From: Arenibacter sp. F20364
GTDB taxonomy: Bacteria; Bacteroidota; Bacteroidia; Flavobacteriales; Flavobacteriaceae
Direction of reading: 5' to 3'
Assembly: GCF_023015905.1 (NCBI RefSeq)
Contig: NZ_JALKBD010000007.1
Span: forward strand, 1-64,000
Length of the DNA stretch: 64,000 nt
Positions 56,743 through 64,000 of this stretch are shown piece after piece (the first letter of the stretch is position 1; the number at the start of each line of letters is the position of its first letter). A model generated the notes under the pieces. That model was given only the letters and a program-made list of their open reading frames with translations, was not told the DNA's origin and did no database searches. The translations under genes and the position numbers were made by a program.

Positions 56743-57921
56743 CTATTGAATATTACCCCCTACAGGCAATCCACTGGGGACCTTTTCAGGAATTCCCTTG
56801 TCAAAGCTTTCATCGTTAAGGGTATTTAGAAAAGAAATAATCAAGGACATGTCCTTAACACTGAGTTGCAGCTCCCTTACCAAGGGATCGAACATTTCCT
56901 TGGAGACAGATGGGTTTCGTGTTTTCCCAAAGGAAATATCCTCATAAAATTCCAGTACCTGTTTTAAATTTTGAAAGACACCATTGTGCATATAGGGTGC
57001 GGTAAAACGTAAATTTCGAAGAGAAGCTGTCCTAAAAGCGAAACTTTCCTCAAATCCACTATCGGGTTCTGGTACCTTATTATTTTCCGGTACCCCAAGT
57101 ACGTGCAACTTATAGTCCGAAAACATAGGCCCATTATGGCAATTGATGCAACCAACAGATTTGAAAAGCTCCAAGCCTTCCTTTTCCGAATGGGATATGG
57201 CGCTTACATCTCCCGCCATATATTGATCGAAACGGGAGTTGTTGGCTACCAAGGTCCTTTCAAAAGCGGCAATGGCCATTCCAATATGAATACTGTCTAT
57301 TGGGGCTTCCGTACCAAAAGCTTCCGCAAAAAGATTTTTATATTCAGGAATGGATTGAAGTCTTGCGGCCACTTCCGTCAATATTTGCGACTTTGGGAAA
57401 TGAAGCCCTTTCATTTCCTCCATGGTCTTAATGGGTTCCAATGCCTGTTTTTCCAAGCTCTTTACCCGGTCGTCCCAAAACATAGGTGCATTTTCCGGAT
57501 CGTAATCGTCCTTCCCGTGTATTCCGTTATATGCCGTGTTTAGAATAGTGGGAGAATTGCGTTTCATCAAGGGTATTTCGTTAGGCTCCTTAAATGCCCT
57601 TTTACTTCCCAACCCCTCACCATTTGCCCCAATGGATAGATCCAAGAACTCTGCATACCCGGTAGCGGGATGATGGCAACTGGCACAAGCAATGTCTTTT
57701 CCTCCAGAAAGAATAGGGTCATAGAAAAGTAGTTTCCCCAAAATTTCCTTCTCTTTGGAATTTGGATTGCCAATCGGTGTTTTTATAGTTCTAGGTAAGG
57801 CGGCAACCTTGGCAACCACCTTGGGTTCGGGAGTATCGATATCCCCTTTCTTGGTAGGATTGCCACAACTTGTTAGAATTATGGACAGGACCATGGCATA
57901 CTTGCAAAAACCAACCCTCAT
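56743..57921 (-). CDS. Diheme cytochrome c peroxidase / MauG family lipoprotein
   Basis: 392 residues. Lipoprotein signal IILTSCG. Two heme c motifs: CASCHH with PATGYAE and CINCHN with GPMFSDYKLHVLG. FRTASLRNLRFTAPYMHNG and LKQVLEFYED complete the CCP signature. Reduces H2O2 or performs MauG-like oxidations in the periplasm. It lies 70 bases downstream of the Crp/Fnr gene on minus. Confidence 0.92.
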   Translation of the reverse strand: MRVGFCKYAMVLSIILTSCGNPTKKGDIDTPEPKVVAKVAALPRTIKTPIGNPNSKEKEILGKLLFYDPILSGGKDIACASCHHPATGYAEFLDLSIGANGEGLGSKRAFKEPNEIPLMKRNSPTILNTAYNGIHGKDDYDPENAPMFWDDRVKSLEKQALEPIKTMEEMKGLHFPKSQILTEVAARLQSIPEYKNLFAEAFGTEAPIDSIHIGMAIAAFERTLVANNSRFDQYMAGDVSAISHSEKEGLELFKSVGCINCHNGPMFSDYKLHVLGVPENNKVPEPDSGFEESFAFRTASLRNLRFTAPYMHNGVFQNLKQVLEFYEDISFGKTRNPSVSKEMFDPLVRELQLSVKDMSLIISFLNTLNDESFDKGIPEKVPSGLPVGGNIQ

Positions 57922-57991
57922 AAATCTTTATTTTTACCAAGACAAGTTTAAGGCTTAATCCTCTAAATAACAAGTATTGGACAGCAATAAA

Positions 57992-58624
57992 CTATAGATC
58001 CAACACCTTTATCTGATTTCGATATAGTTCTATTTTACCTTCATTTTCCATTTTTTTCAACAGTCGGGATACCACCACCCGTGAGGTATGAAGATCGTAG
58101 GCTATTTCTTGATGGGTGGCGTATAGAACGTCGTCATGGGTTACTTTGGCCTTATCCTGCAAATGCTTTAATAAGCGCTCATCCATTCTAAGAAAGGCAA
58201 GCGTATCTATGGTCTCCATAAGCTCCATCATTCTAGCGTGGTAACTATCTAAAATAAAGTGTTGCCAGGTCTTGTATTTACCCATCCAAGTTTCCAAATA
58301 ACTCACGGGAATCATCAGTAATTCCGTATCCGTTTCCGCAACTGCCCTTATCCCACTTCTTTTGTCTCCCATGCAACACGAAAAAGTCATGGCACAGGTA
58401 TCTCCCCTTTCAACAAAGTATAACAAAAGTTCATTGCCATCCCCATCCTCGCGCAACACTTTAATAGCACCATGCAGCAATAGTGGCATAGATTTAATGG
58501 TATCGCCGATTTCCATCAAAGTATCTCCTTGTCTGACTTTCTTCAGCGAACCTATTTCCCTGATTTCCTCTAACAATTCTGGCTCAAAAAGATAACCATA
58601 ATGTAGTTGTAATGCTTCTGTCAT
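57992..58624 (-). CDS. Crp/Fnr family transcriptional regulator with a Cys cluster
   Basis: 210 residues. N-terminal cyclic-nucleotide-binding fold, C-terminal winged helix (TSRVVVSRLLKKMENEGKI). Cys77 and the pair Cys83-Cys84 (GDTCAMTFSCCMGDKRSG) suggest a redox or sulfane-sulfur sensor rather than a cAMP sensor; the FNR-type N-terminal Cys set is absent. It may control the peroxidase just downstream or the persulfide dioxygenase and SulP genes about 2-5 kb away. This is inference from context. Confidence 0.88.
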   Translation of the reverse strand: MTEALQLHYGYLFEPELLEEIREIGSLKKVRQGDTLMEIGDTIKSMPLLLHGAIKVLREDGDGNELLLYFVERGDTCAMTFSCCMGDKRSGIRAVAETDTELLMIPVSYLETWMGKYKTWQHFILDSYHARMMELMETIDTLAFLRMDERLLKHLQDKAKVTHDDVLYATHQEIAYDLHTSRVVVSRLLKKMENEGKIELYRNQIKVLDL

Positions 58625-58634
58625 TCTAATCGTG

Positions 58635-59414
58635 TCAAATATTAGGTTCTATAATTACCGAAAAGGTCTTTTCAGATGTATTCACCTTCTGAAATCCCTT
58701 ATATAAATTCTCCTGATCTACCGCATAGGGGTAAAAGGAAATTGGTTCTATGCAAAGCATATTGGGTACCTCGGTCCAAAGCATAAAATTCCCAAAACCT
58801 TCTGTTTTTATACTAAGCTCGCCAACATCAATAAGGGTAATGGAATTACAGTCCAAAACCGGAAGGGCCCTACTTCCTACAGCAAGAACCTCCTGTAGGC
58901 CAATGTTGCGGTCCGTGGTTCTAACAGAAACATTATTCGAATGTAATTTAAAGGCAGGATGATATCCCAACATAAACGGCATTCCTTCTTCGGCCATTAT
59001 TTTAAATTGAATTTTCAATCCTTTTTCCAAAATCTCAAAAGACTTCTCAAATTTAAAATTATAGGGCCATGACAAATATTCCGCAGTAGATTTCGATGGA
59101 AATTTAGAATTTTTAAGCTGGGTACCCATAACGTAGTCCTTTCTCAAGATTACTTTGGAATCAGTTTGGGAAACCAGTTGATATTCCATTTCCCTTAATA
59201 GCCCATGTTGATCCTGTACCGCTGCACCCTTGGGAGTTTTGACCCTAAAATTAGCCTCATTGGTGGGTCCTATAATAGGAAACATTTCGGTATCCGAATT
59301 TCTCCAACCAGGGCTACCTTTCTGGTGAATATACTCATGGCCGGCTACTGAATAACCTACCAATTCCCCTGCATCAATTCTCACTATTTGCTTATGTAGC
59401 TTTAATTCTACCAT
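58635..59414 (-). CDS. Aldose 1-epimerase family protein
   Basis: 259 residues, galactose mutarotase-like fold. Marks: GWRNSDTEMFPIIGPTNEA, AAVQDQHGLLREMEY with conserved His, FMLGYHPAFKL with His, and WTEVPNMLCIEPIS with Glu near the end. Interconverts sugar anomers; sugar unknown. Lies 10 bases upstream of the Crp/Fnr gene, same strand. No signal peptide. Confidence 0.82.
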   Translation of the reverse strand: MVELKLHKQIVRIDAGELVGYSVAGHEYIHQKGSPGWRNSDTEMFPIIGPTNEANFRVKTPKGAAVQDQHGLLREMEYQLVSQTDSKVILRKDYVMGTQLKNSKFPSKSTAEYLSWPYNFKFEKSFEILEKGLKIQFKIMAEEGMPFMLGYHPAFKLHSNNVSVRTTDRNIGLQEVLAVGSRALPVLDCNSITLIDVGELSIKTEGFGNFMLWTEVPNMLCIEPISFYPYAVDQENLYKGFQKVNTSEKTFSVIIEPNI

Positions 59415-59490
59415 CTCCTTTTATTTTTGAGGATTAAAGTTAGCACTTTGTTATCCATTCAGAACTTAAAAAAATAATTTGCAATAATTT

Positions 59491-60732
59491 CTATTCGAAC
59501 TTTATAGCCTTTACCGGAGAAATTTTAGTAATAATATAGGACGGTACCAGCAACATTAAAAGACATAAAATTAAAACCCCGACATTCAGCAACAAGACGG
59601 TCATCACATCAATATGTACAGGAATATAATCTATATAGTATTCCTTGGGATTGGGAAATTTGAACATCCGGAATTTATACTGCAAACCTATAATACCTAG
59701 TCCAATAATATTGCCCAGCAAAAGTCCAACACCTATTAAATAAGTGGCATTATACAAAAATATCTTGCGTATGCTCCAATTGGACGATCCCAATGCCTTT
59801 AAAATACCGATCATTTGGGTCCGCTCCAGTATTAAAACAAGCAGGGCAGTAATCATGTTGATACCTCCAACAATGATCATTATCCCAATGATCAATGCTA
59901 TATTAAAATCGAATAGACCAAGCCATTCGAAAATCCTGTAATACTTGTCCTTTATGGTTTGTGTGTCCAGATCGGACATGGTCTTGCCATAAATTTCTTT
60001 GGCCTTATTATCTATTTCATCAAAATTATCAACAAAGATTTCAAAGTTTCCTACTTCGTTATCGGCCCATTTATTCATATGTTGAATATGCCGCAGGTCG
60101 ATAAAAATATAGGAGCCATCAAGCTCCTCAAAACCACTATCGTAAATACCCGTTATCGTAAATTTTCTTTGATTCGGAATTTTTGATTCATCATCTTCCT
60201 TAAAGAAAATTGCAACGAAGGAATCCCCGGTTTTCAGCTTTAGTCGATTGGCCAAAACTTGGGATATCAACGTTTCACTATTGATCTCACCTTCAAAATT
60301 GGGCAGGGCACCATCTACCAAAAACTCCTTAAAAACGTCCCAATTAAAATCTGCGCCAACCCCTTTTGCTATAATACCTTCAAAAGTTTCCTCCGTCCTT
60401 ATTATCCCGGCTTTGGCGGCTACCCCTTGAATATGTTGTATACCGCTAACCGATTTAAATTCCGGATAAAATTCCTGATCAAGGGAAACAGGAACCATGG
60501 ACACATCGGAGGTATTGTTGTCGTAGTTATATATCTGGATATGACCATTAAAGGCCGCAATTTTTTCCCGTATCTTGTGTTTTAATCCTACCCCGGTAGA
60601 TATGGCCACCAACATCATTAGCACACCCAATGCAATTGCCGCAATAGCTATTTTTATTATTGGTGCAGATATACTAATTTTATGCTCTTTACCTATAACA
60701 AGGCGTTTGGCAATAAAAAATTCTAAATTCAA
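59491..60732 (-). CDS. LolC/LolE-type ABC transporter permease
   Basis: 413 residues from TTG 60732 (MNLEFFIAKRLVIGKEH). FtsX/MacB-type fold: one TM helix (about residues 23-48), a large periplasmic domain (about 50-270), then three C-terminal helices with ERTQMIGILKALGSSNWSIRKIF and ISPVKAIKFE. Works with LolD to extract lipoproteins from the inner membrane, or in a related efflux role. It is divergent from the NamZ-like gene; the start codons are only 3 bases apart. Confidence 0.88.
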   Translation of the reverse strand: MNLEFFIAKRLVIGKEHKISISAPIIKIAIAAIALGVLMMLVAISTGVGLKHKIREKIAAFNGHIQIYNYDNNTSDVSMVPVSLDQEFYPEFKSVSGIQHIQGVAAKAGIIRTEETFEGIIAKGVGADFNWDVFKEFLVDGALPNFEGEINSETLISQVLANRLKLKTGDSFVAIFFKEDDESKIPNQRKFTITGIYDSGFEELDGSYIFIDLRHIQHMNKWADNEVGNFEIFVDNFDEIDNKAKEIYGKTMSDLDTQTIKDKYYRIFEWLGLFDFNIALIIGIMIIVGGINMITALLVLILERTQMIGILKALGSSNWSIRKIFLYNATYLIGVGLLLGNIIGLGIIGLQYKFRMFKFPNPKEYYIDYIPVHIDVMTVLLLNVGVLILCLLMLLVPSYIITKISPVKAIKFE

Positions 60733-60735
60733 TTT

Positions 60736-61983
60736 ATGGCAGTTTTTTCCATTTTCAAAAATACAGTATTATTATTGTTTTTTACACTTTCTTCATGTGG
60801 AAACCACACCAAAACCCACAATAAAGAACTCAATTCCGTAGTTACACAGGATACACTGGCAACTAATTTACCCATAATCGTAGCAGCCAACCGAACTGGT
60901 ACCTACCTCCCATTACTCAAAGGAAAAAGGGTTGGAATTGTAGCCAATCAGACCAGTGTTATCTTTAAGGACACCCACCCCTTGTCTTACACCCATCTTG
61001 TAGATTCCCTATTGGCACATAATATAAATATACAGCAAGCATTTGCCCCCGAACACGGGTTTCGAGGAGAGGCCGATGCCGGGGAAAAGGTAAGCGATGG
61101 CAAGGATGAAAAAACCGGACTCCCCATAATTTCTCTGTACGGAAAAAACCGAAAGCCTTCCAAAGAACAATTGCAGGATGTTGATGTAGTACTGTTCGAC
61201 ATTCAGGACGTGGGGGTACGCTTCTATACCTATATTGCTACCATGCAATTGGTCATGGAGGCATGCGCAGAAAACAATATTCCCATAATAGTCTTGGACA
61301 GACCTAATCCCAACGCCCATTACGTGGATGGCCCTAGTATGGAAACCGAACACAGAGGCTTTTTGGGAATGACCAATATTCCCTTGGTTTATGGGATGAC
61401 AATTGGTGAATATGCCCATATGATCAACCAAGAAGGGTGGCTGGAGAATAAAGTTAAAGCAGATTTGACCGTAATACAGATGGAAAACTACGATCACCAC
61501 AAAGATTACATTTTACCTATTAGGCCCTCCCCCAACCTACCCAACAATACCTCTATTTATCTTTACCCTAGTTTGGGCCTATTTGAAGGAACCAATGTTA
61601 ACGCAGGTCGTGGAACAGAGTTTCAGTTTCAACGTTATGGTGCACCTTTTATGGACAGTACCAAATACAATTTCCAATATACCCCTGCCCCAAATTTTGG
61701 GTCAAAGGAACCGAAACACAATGGTAAAATATGTTTTGGGATGGACTTGTCAGAGACTCCCAAAATAAGTTCCGTGAATTTGGATTATATACTGGATGCT
61801 TACAAAAACACCAAGGACAAGAGCTTGTTTTTTAACACCAGCGGCTTTACCAGACATGCCGGAACCGCCGCATTACAAAAGCAGATAGAGGCGGGACTTC
61901 CCCAAGAAGAAATAAAGAAAAGCTGGCAAACCGATATTCAAAAATTCAAACTAATAAGGTCCAAATATCTCATTTACAATTGA
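60736..61983 (+). CDS. DUF1343 / NamZ-like exo-beta-N-acetylmuramidase lipoprotein
   Basis: 415 residues. Lipoprotein signal TLSSCGN. DUF1343 core: GKRVGIVANQTSVI, APEHGFRGEADAGEKV, DVVLFDIQDVGVRFYTYIATM, VLDRPNPN, PLVYGMTIGEYAHMIN and GLFEGTNVNAGRGTEFQFQRYGAPF. NamZ (GH171) removes MurNAc from the non-reducing end of peptidoglycan fragments. Likely periplasmic recycling. Its last 10 bases overlap the convergent desaturase gene. Confidence 0.9.
   Translation: MAVFSIFKNTVLLLFFTLSSCGNHTKTHNKELNSVVTQDTLATNLPIIVAANRTGTYLPLLKGKRVGIVANQTSVIFKDTHPLSYTHLVDSLLAHNINIQQAFAPEHGFRGEADAGEKVSDGKDEKTGLPIISLYGKNRKPSKEQLQDVDVVLFDIQDVGVRFYTYIATMQLVMEACAENNIPIIVLDRPNPNAHYVDGPSMETEHRGFLGMTNIPLVYGMTIGEYAHMINQEGWLENKVKADLTVIQMENYDHHKDYILPIRPSPNLPNNTSIYLYPSLGLFEGTNVNAGRGTEFQFQRYGAPFMDSTKYNFQYTPAPNFGSKEPKHNGKICFGMDLSETPKISSVNLDYILDAYKNTKDKSLFFNTSGFTRHAGTAALQKQIEAGLPQEEIKKSWQTDIQKFKLIRSKYLIYN
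60756..60763 (-). promoter_or_regulatory. Candidate -7 promoter box of the permease gene, inside another gene
   Basis: On minus TATTTTTG fits TAnnTTTG, 24 bases before the TTG start at 60732. It lies within codons 7-10 of the NamZ-like gene on plus. The very short divergent spacing forces both promoters into each other's coding sequence. Confidence 0.4.
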
Positions 61984-62825
61984 CCGGCAGATTTATTATC
62001 CACTTTTTCCGGAGCTTTATATTTTTTGAAAGGAATTTTCAATAAGGCCCCTATATCAGAATTCTCCTTTTCACAGGGATAGGTATCTACGCCATATACA
62101 ATCTCACTATTGGGTAATTTCATAAAGGTTCCAAGAAGTCGGTCCCAAATAGAAAAGATATTCCCATAATTACTATCCGTATAGGGTAATTTATAATGGT
62201 GGTGCACTTTGTGCATATCCGGAGAAACAATGATCCAACTAAGGACATCGTCCACCTTTTTGGGAAGTGAAATATTGGCATGATTAAATTGCGACAAGAC
62301 AACTGAAAGCGCCTGATATATCATAATAATAGCTACAGGTGCCCCTACCACAAAAGTACCGAAACAAGTAAACGCAAAACGGACCACACTTTCTCCCGGA
62401 TGGTGCCTATTGGCAGTTGTAGTGTCTACCTCATGATCTGTATGATGAATTAAATGAAAACCCCAAAGTATCTTTATCCTGTGTTCCACCCAATGGGCCA
62501 ACCAGGCACTAAAAAAGTCCAACAGCATTACACCCAACAATACCTTTATCCACAAGGGCATTGCAGGTAGCCATTGTAGCACCCCAAAATTATTGGCTAT
62601 GGTCCAATCACTGGTTTTTAACAATAAAAAGGCCAAGGGAAAATTTACGAGGATTGTAGTTAGGGTAAAAAAAACATTAATGCCCGCATGTCTAAACTTG
62701 CTATATTTTAACTGAAACAAGGGAATAACATACTCCAATATCCAAAAAAAGGCAATCCCTGATACCAAAATGATACTTCGGTGTGCCGGAGGAATAGTTT
62801 CAAAATAAGTGTAAATGGCTTCCAT
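61974..62825 (-). CDS. Sterol desaturase / fatty acid hydroxylase superfamily protein
   Basis: 283 residues with four or five TM helices. His boxes that bind the diiron centre are present: HWVEHR, HLIHHTDH, TTANRHHP and HKVHHHYK, followed by YGNIFSIWDRLLGTF. Hydroxylates or desaturates a lipid at the inner membrane; bacterial members act on alkylglycerols, carotenoids, sphingolipid or hopanoid-type lipids. Substrate unknown. Convergent with the NamZ-like gene (10-base overlap). Confidence 0.9.
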   Translation of the reverse strand: MEAIYTYFETIPPAHRSIILVSGIAFFWILEYVIPLFQLKYSKFRHAGINVFFTLTTILVNFPLAFLLLKTSDWTIANNFGVLQWLPAMPLWIKVLLGVMLLDFFSAWLAHWVEHRIKILWGFHLIHHTDHEVDTTTANRHHPGESVVRFAFTCFGTFVVGAPVAIIMIYQALSVVLSQFNHANISLPKKVDDVLSWIIVSPDMHKVHHHYKLPYTDSNYGNIFSIWDRLLGTFMKLPNSEIVYGVDTYPCEKENSDIGALLKIPFKKYKAPEKVDNKSAGQL

Positions 62826-62926
62826 ATTTTAAATTTACAAAATAGTTTTTGTTAAATAACTCCCCGCCAACAAAGCTATTGGAAGTTTACTGTATTTGGC
62901 TTAAAATATATTTCGAAACCGGGCTA

Positions 62927-63421
62927 CTACACCTTAATCAACTTTTTCATCTCTTCCACTATGTTAAAAGCAGCTGGACAAATAGCCACATTTTTAAGGG
63001 TCAGATTACTAATTTGCTGGAATTTTTTCCTGTCCGTATGTGGAAATTCTCGACATGCCTTAGGCCTTACATCATAGATGGAACAGTAATTATCGGCTCC
63101 TAAAAAGGTACAGGGAACACTTTGCAGCACATAATCATTGTCCTCGTCCATCCTCAAAAATTCATCTATAAATTTTTGGGGTTTCATCCTAAAGTGCTTT
63201 GCAATACGCCCTATATCCGCATTGGTAAAAAGGGGACCCGTAGTCTTGCAACAATTGGCACAGTCCAAACAATCTGTCTTCCCAAACTCTGTCTCGTGCA
63301 AATCCTGCATTACATAATCCAAATCCTTTGGCGGTTTTCTCCGTAGTTTATCAAAGAATTTCTTATTCTCATTATGCTTTTCCTGTGCTCGCTTCGGAAG
63401 CTGCTTAATTACCTCATCCAT
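62927..63421 (-). CDS. YkgJ-type zinc/iron-chelating Cys-cluster protein
   Basis: 164 residues from ATG 63421; a longer frame from 63478 adds a Cys-containing tail that is not family-like. Cys motifs: CLDCANCC near residue 55, then CTFLGADNYCSIYDVRPKACREFP, typical of the YkgJ family. Probably binds a metal or Fe-S cluster; function unknown. Divergent from the methyltransferase, 63 bases apart. Confidence 0.88.
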   Translation of the reverse strand: MDEVIKQLPKRAQEKHNENKKFFDKLRRKPPKDLDYVMQDLHETEFGKTDCLDCANCCKTTGPLFTNADIGRIAKHFRMKPQKFIDEFLRMDEDNDYVLQSVPCTFLGADNYCSIYDVRPKACREFPHTDRKKFQQISNLTLKNVAICPAAFNIVEEMKKLIKV

Positions 63422-63484
63422 TATGGAATAAACTTTTAAAAGTTGGTTAAAAGTCCCACATTTGCATGTAAATAACAAATTTAA

Positions 63485-64000
63485 ATGGCTAAGGACATTT
63501 TAGGAAAGGCATTAATGGATTATCAATCCGGGAACTATTCGGAAGACATCAAGACCTATTCTTCCTTGGAGGAAGAGGACATTATCCCAGTTCCCTATTT
63601 ATTTAGGGACTTTAAGAAAATGCCACCCTTGGAACAAAAAGCCTTGAAGCTTTGTAAGGGCAGTATCCTGGATATTGGATGTGGAGCTGGAAGCCATAGC
63701 CTCTATTTACAAAAAAAGGGCTTCTCCGTAACAGCTCTGGACCAATCCCACGGGGCCATTGAAACCTGTAAACTTAGAGGTATAGAACATACTGTTTTAA
63801 AAAGCATTAAAGATTTTAAACTACAAAAATACGATACACTTTTAATGCTCATGAACGGCATTGGAATAGTAGGTAAATTAAAAAACATTGATCACTTTCT
63901 TTCGCATTTAAAATCGCTCTTAAATCCCAACGGCCAGATACTCTTGGATTCAAGTGACATCATTTATATGTACGACGAAGATGAGGATGGGGGCTATTGG
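63485..64000 (+). CDS. Class I SAM-dependent methyltransferase, 3' end outside the window
   Basis: 172 visible residues from ATG 63485; the frame runs past base 64000 without a stop. Motif I is SILDIGCGAGSHSLYLQKKG, with VTALDQSHGAIETC (acidic loop) and DTLLMLMNGIGIVG and LLNPNGQILLDSSD for motifs IV-VI. Substrate unknown. Reads divergently from the YkgJ-type gene. Confidence 0.85.
   Translation, partial: MAKDILGKALMDYQSGNYSEDIKTYSSLEEEDIIPVPYLFRDFKKMPPLEQKALKLCKGSILDIGCGAGSHSLYLQKKGFSVTALDQSHGAIETCKLRGIEHTVLKSIKDFKLQKYDTLLMLMNGIGIVGKLKNIDHFLSHLKSLLNPNGQILLDSSDIIYMYDEDEDGGYW

Overview
The window looks like a chromosome segment of a marine Flavobacteriaceae bacterium (Bacteroidota; broadly Maribacter/Zobellia/Arenibacter-like, though the genus cannot be fixed from sequence alone). 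The evidence is AT-rich coding DNA, several TAnnTTTG-type promoter boxes, type IX secretion (T9SS) markers, a SusC/SusD pair and a six-gene Na+-NQR operon. No tRNA, rRNA, CRISPR array, transposase or prophage was seen.

Layout. 1-3587: a surface-protein locus with a collagen-like protein (5' end outside the window), a secreted protein with a C1q/TNF-like end, and a T9SS type B sorted protein. 3874-9941: housekeeping and small genes, including an M15 peptidase, an M48 peptidase, an unannotated 55-residue membrane protein, an ankyrin protein, gpmI, map and a methyltransferase. 9942-17555: apbE, a small NQR-associated gene and nqrFEDCBA, all on the minus strand; ApbE would flavinylate NqrB and NqrC. 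17705-20036: the T9SS plug protein and a GDPD-type phosphodiesterase.

20077-50709 is an accessory catabolic region of about 30 kb. A minus-strand GH31 / PHP-membrane protein / DapA-family aldolase operon lies divergent from an AraC regulator. A 12-TM-type membrane protein is followed by a broken ferric-reductase-like gene. Then come a SusD, SusC and PKD lipoprotein set, and two plus-strand runs. The first run holds a ceramidase-like protein, a PqaA-like protein, an alpha/beta hydrolase and a ChbG/YdjC-like deacetylase. The second holds a BASS transporter, a small membrane protein, two tandem esterases, a GH92 mannosidase, an Asp-box protein and two more ceramidase-like proteins. A FadL-type porin sits between the two runs. 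Together they could take apart an acylated, mannose-containing glycan or glycolipid; the substrate is inference.

50840-64000: a DnaQ/GIY-YIG nuclease, sulfur genes (persulfide dioxygenase-rhodanese, SulP), a DUF1080 protein, a diheme peroxidase, a Crp/Fnr regulator, an aldose epimerase, a LolC/E-type permease, a NamZ-like lipoprotein, a sterol desaturase family enzyme, a YkgJ-type protein and a truncated methyltransferase.

The most novel signal is a 152-158 bp, three-hairpin repeat present in three copies (6368, 26084 and 39101), all in the same orientation and all flanked by AATAAA. Copy 2 sits inside the ferric-reductase-like gene, and removing it at AATAAA restores the reading frame across the junction. 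It therefore behaves as a small non-autonomous mobile element, possibly moved by an HUH/Y1 (IS200/IS605- or RAYT-type) transposase elsewhere in the genome.
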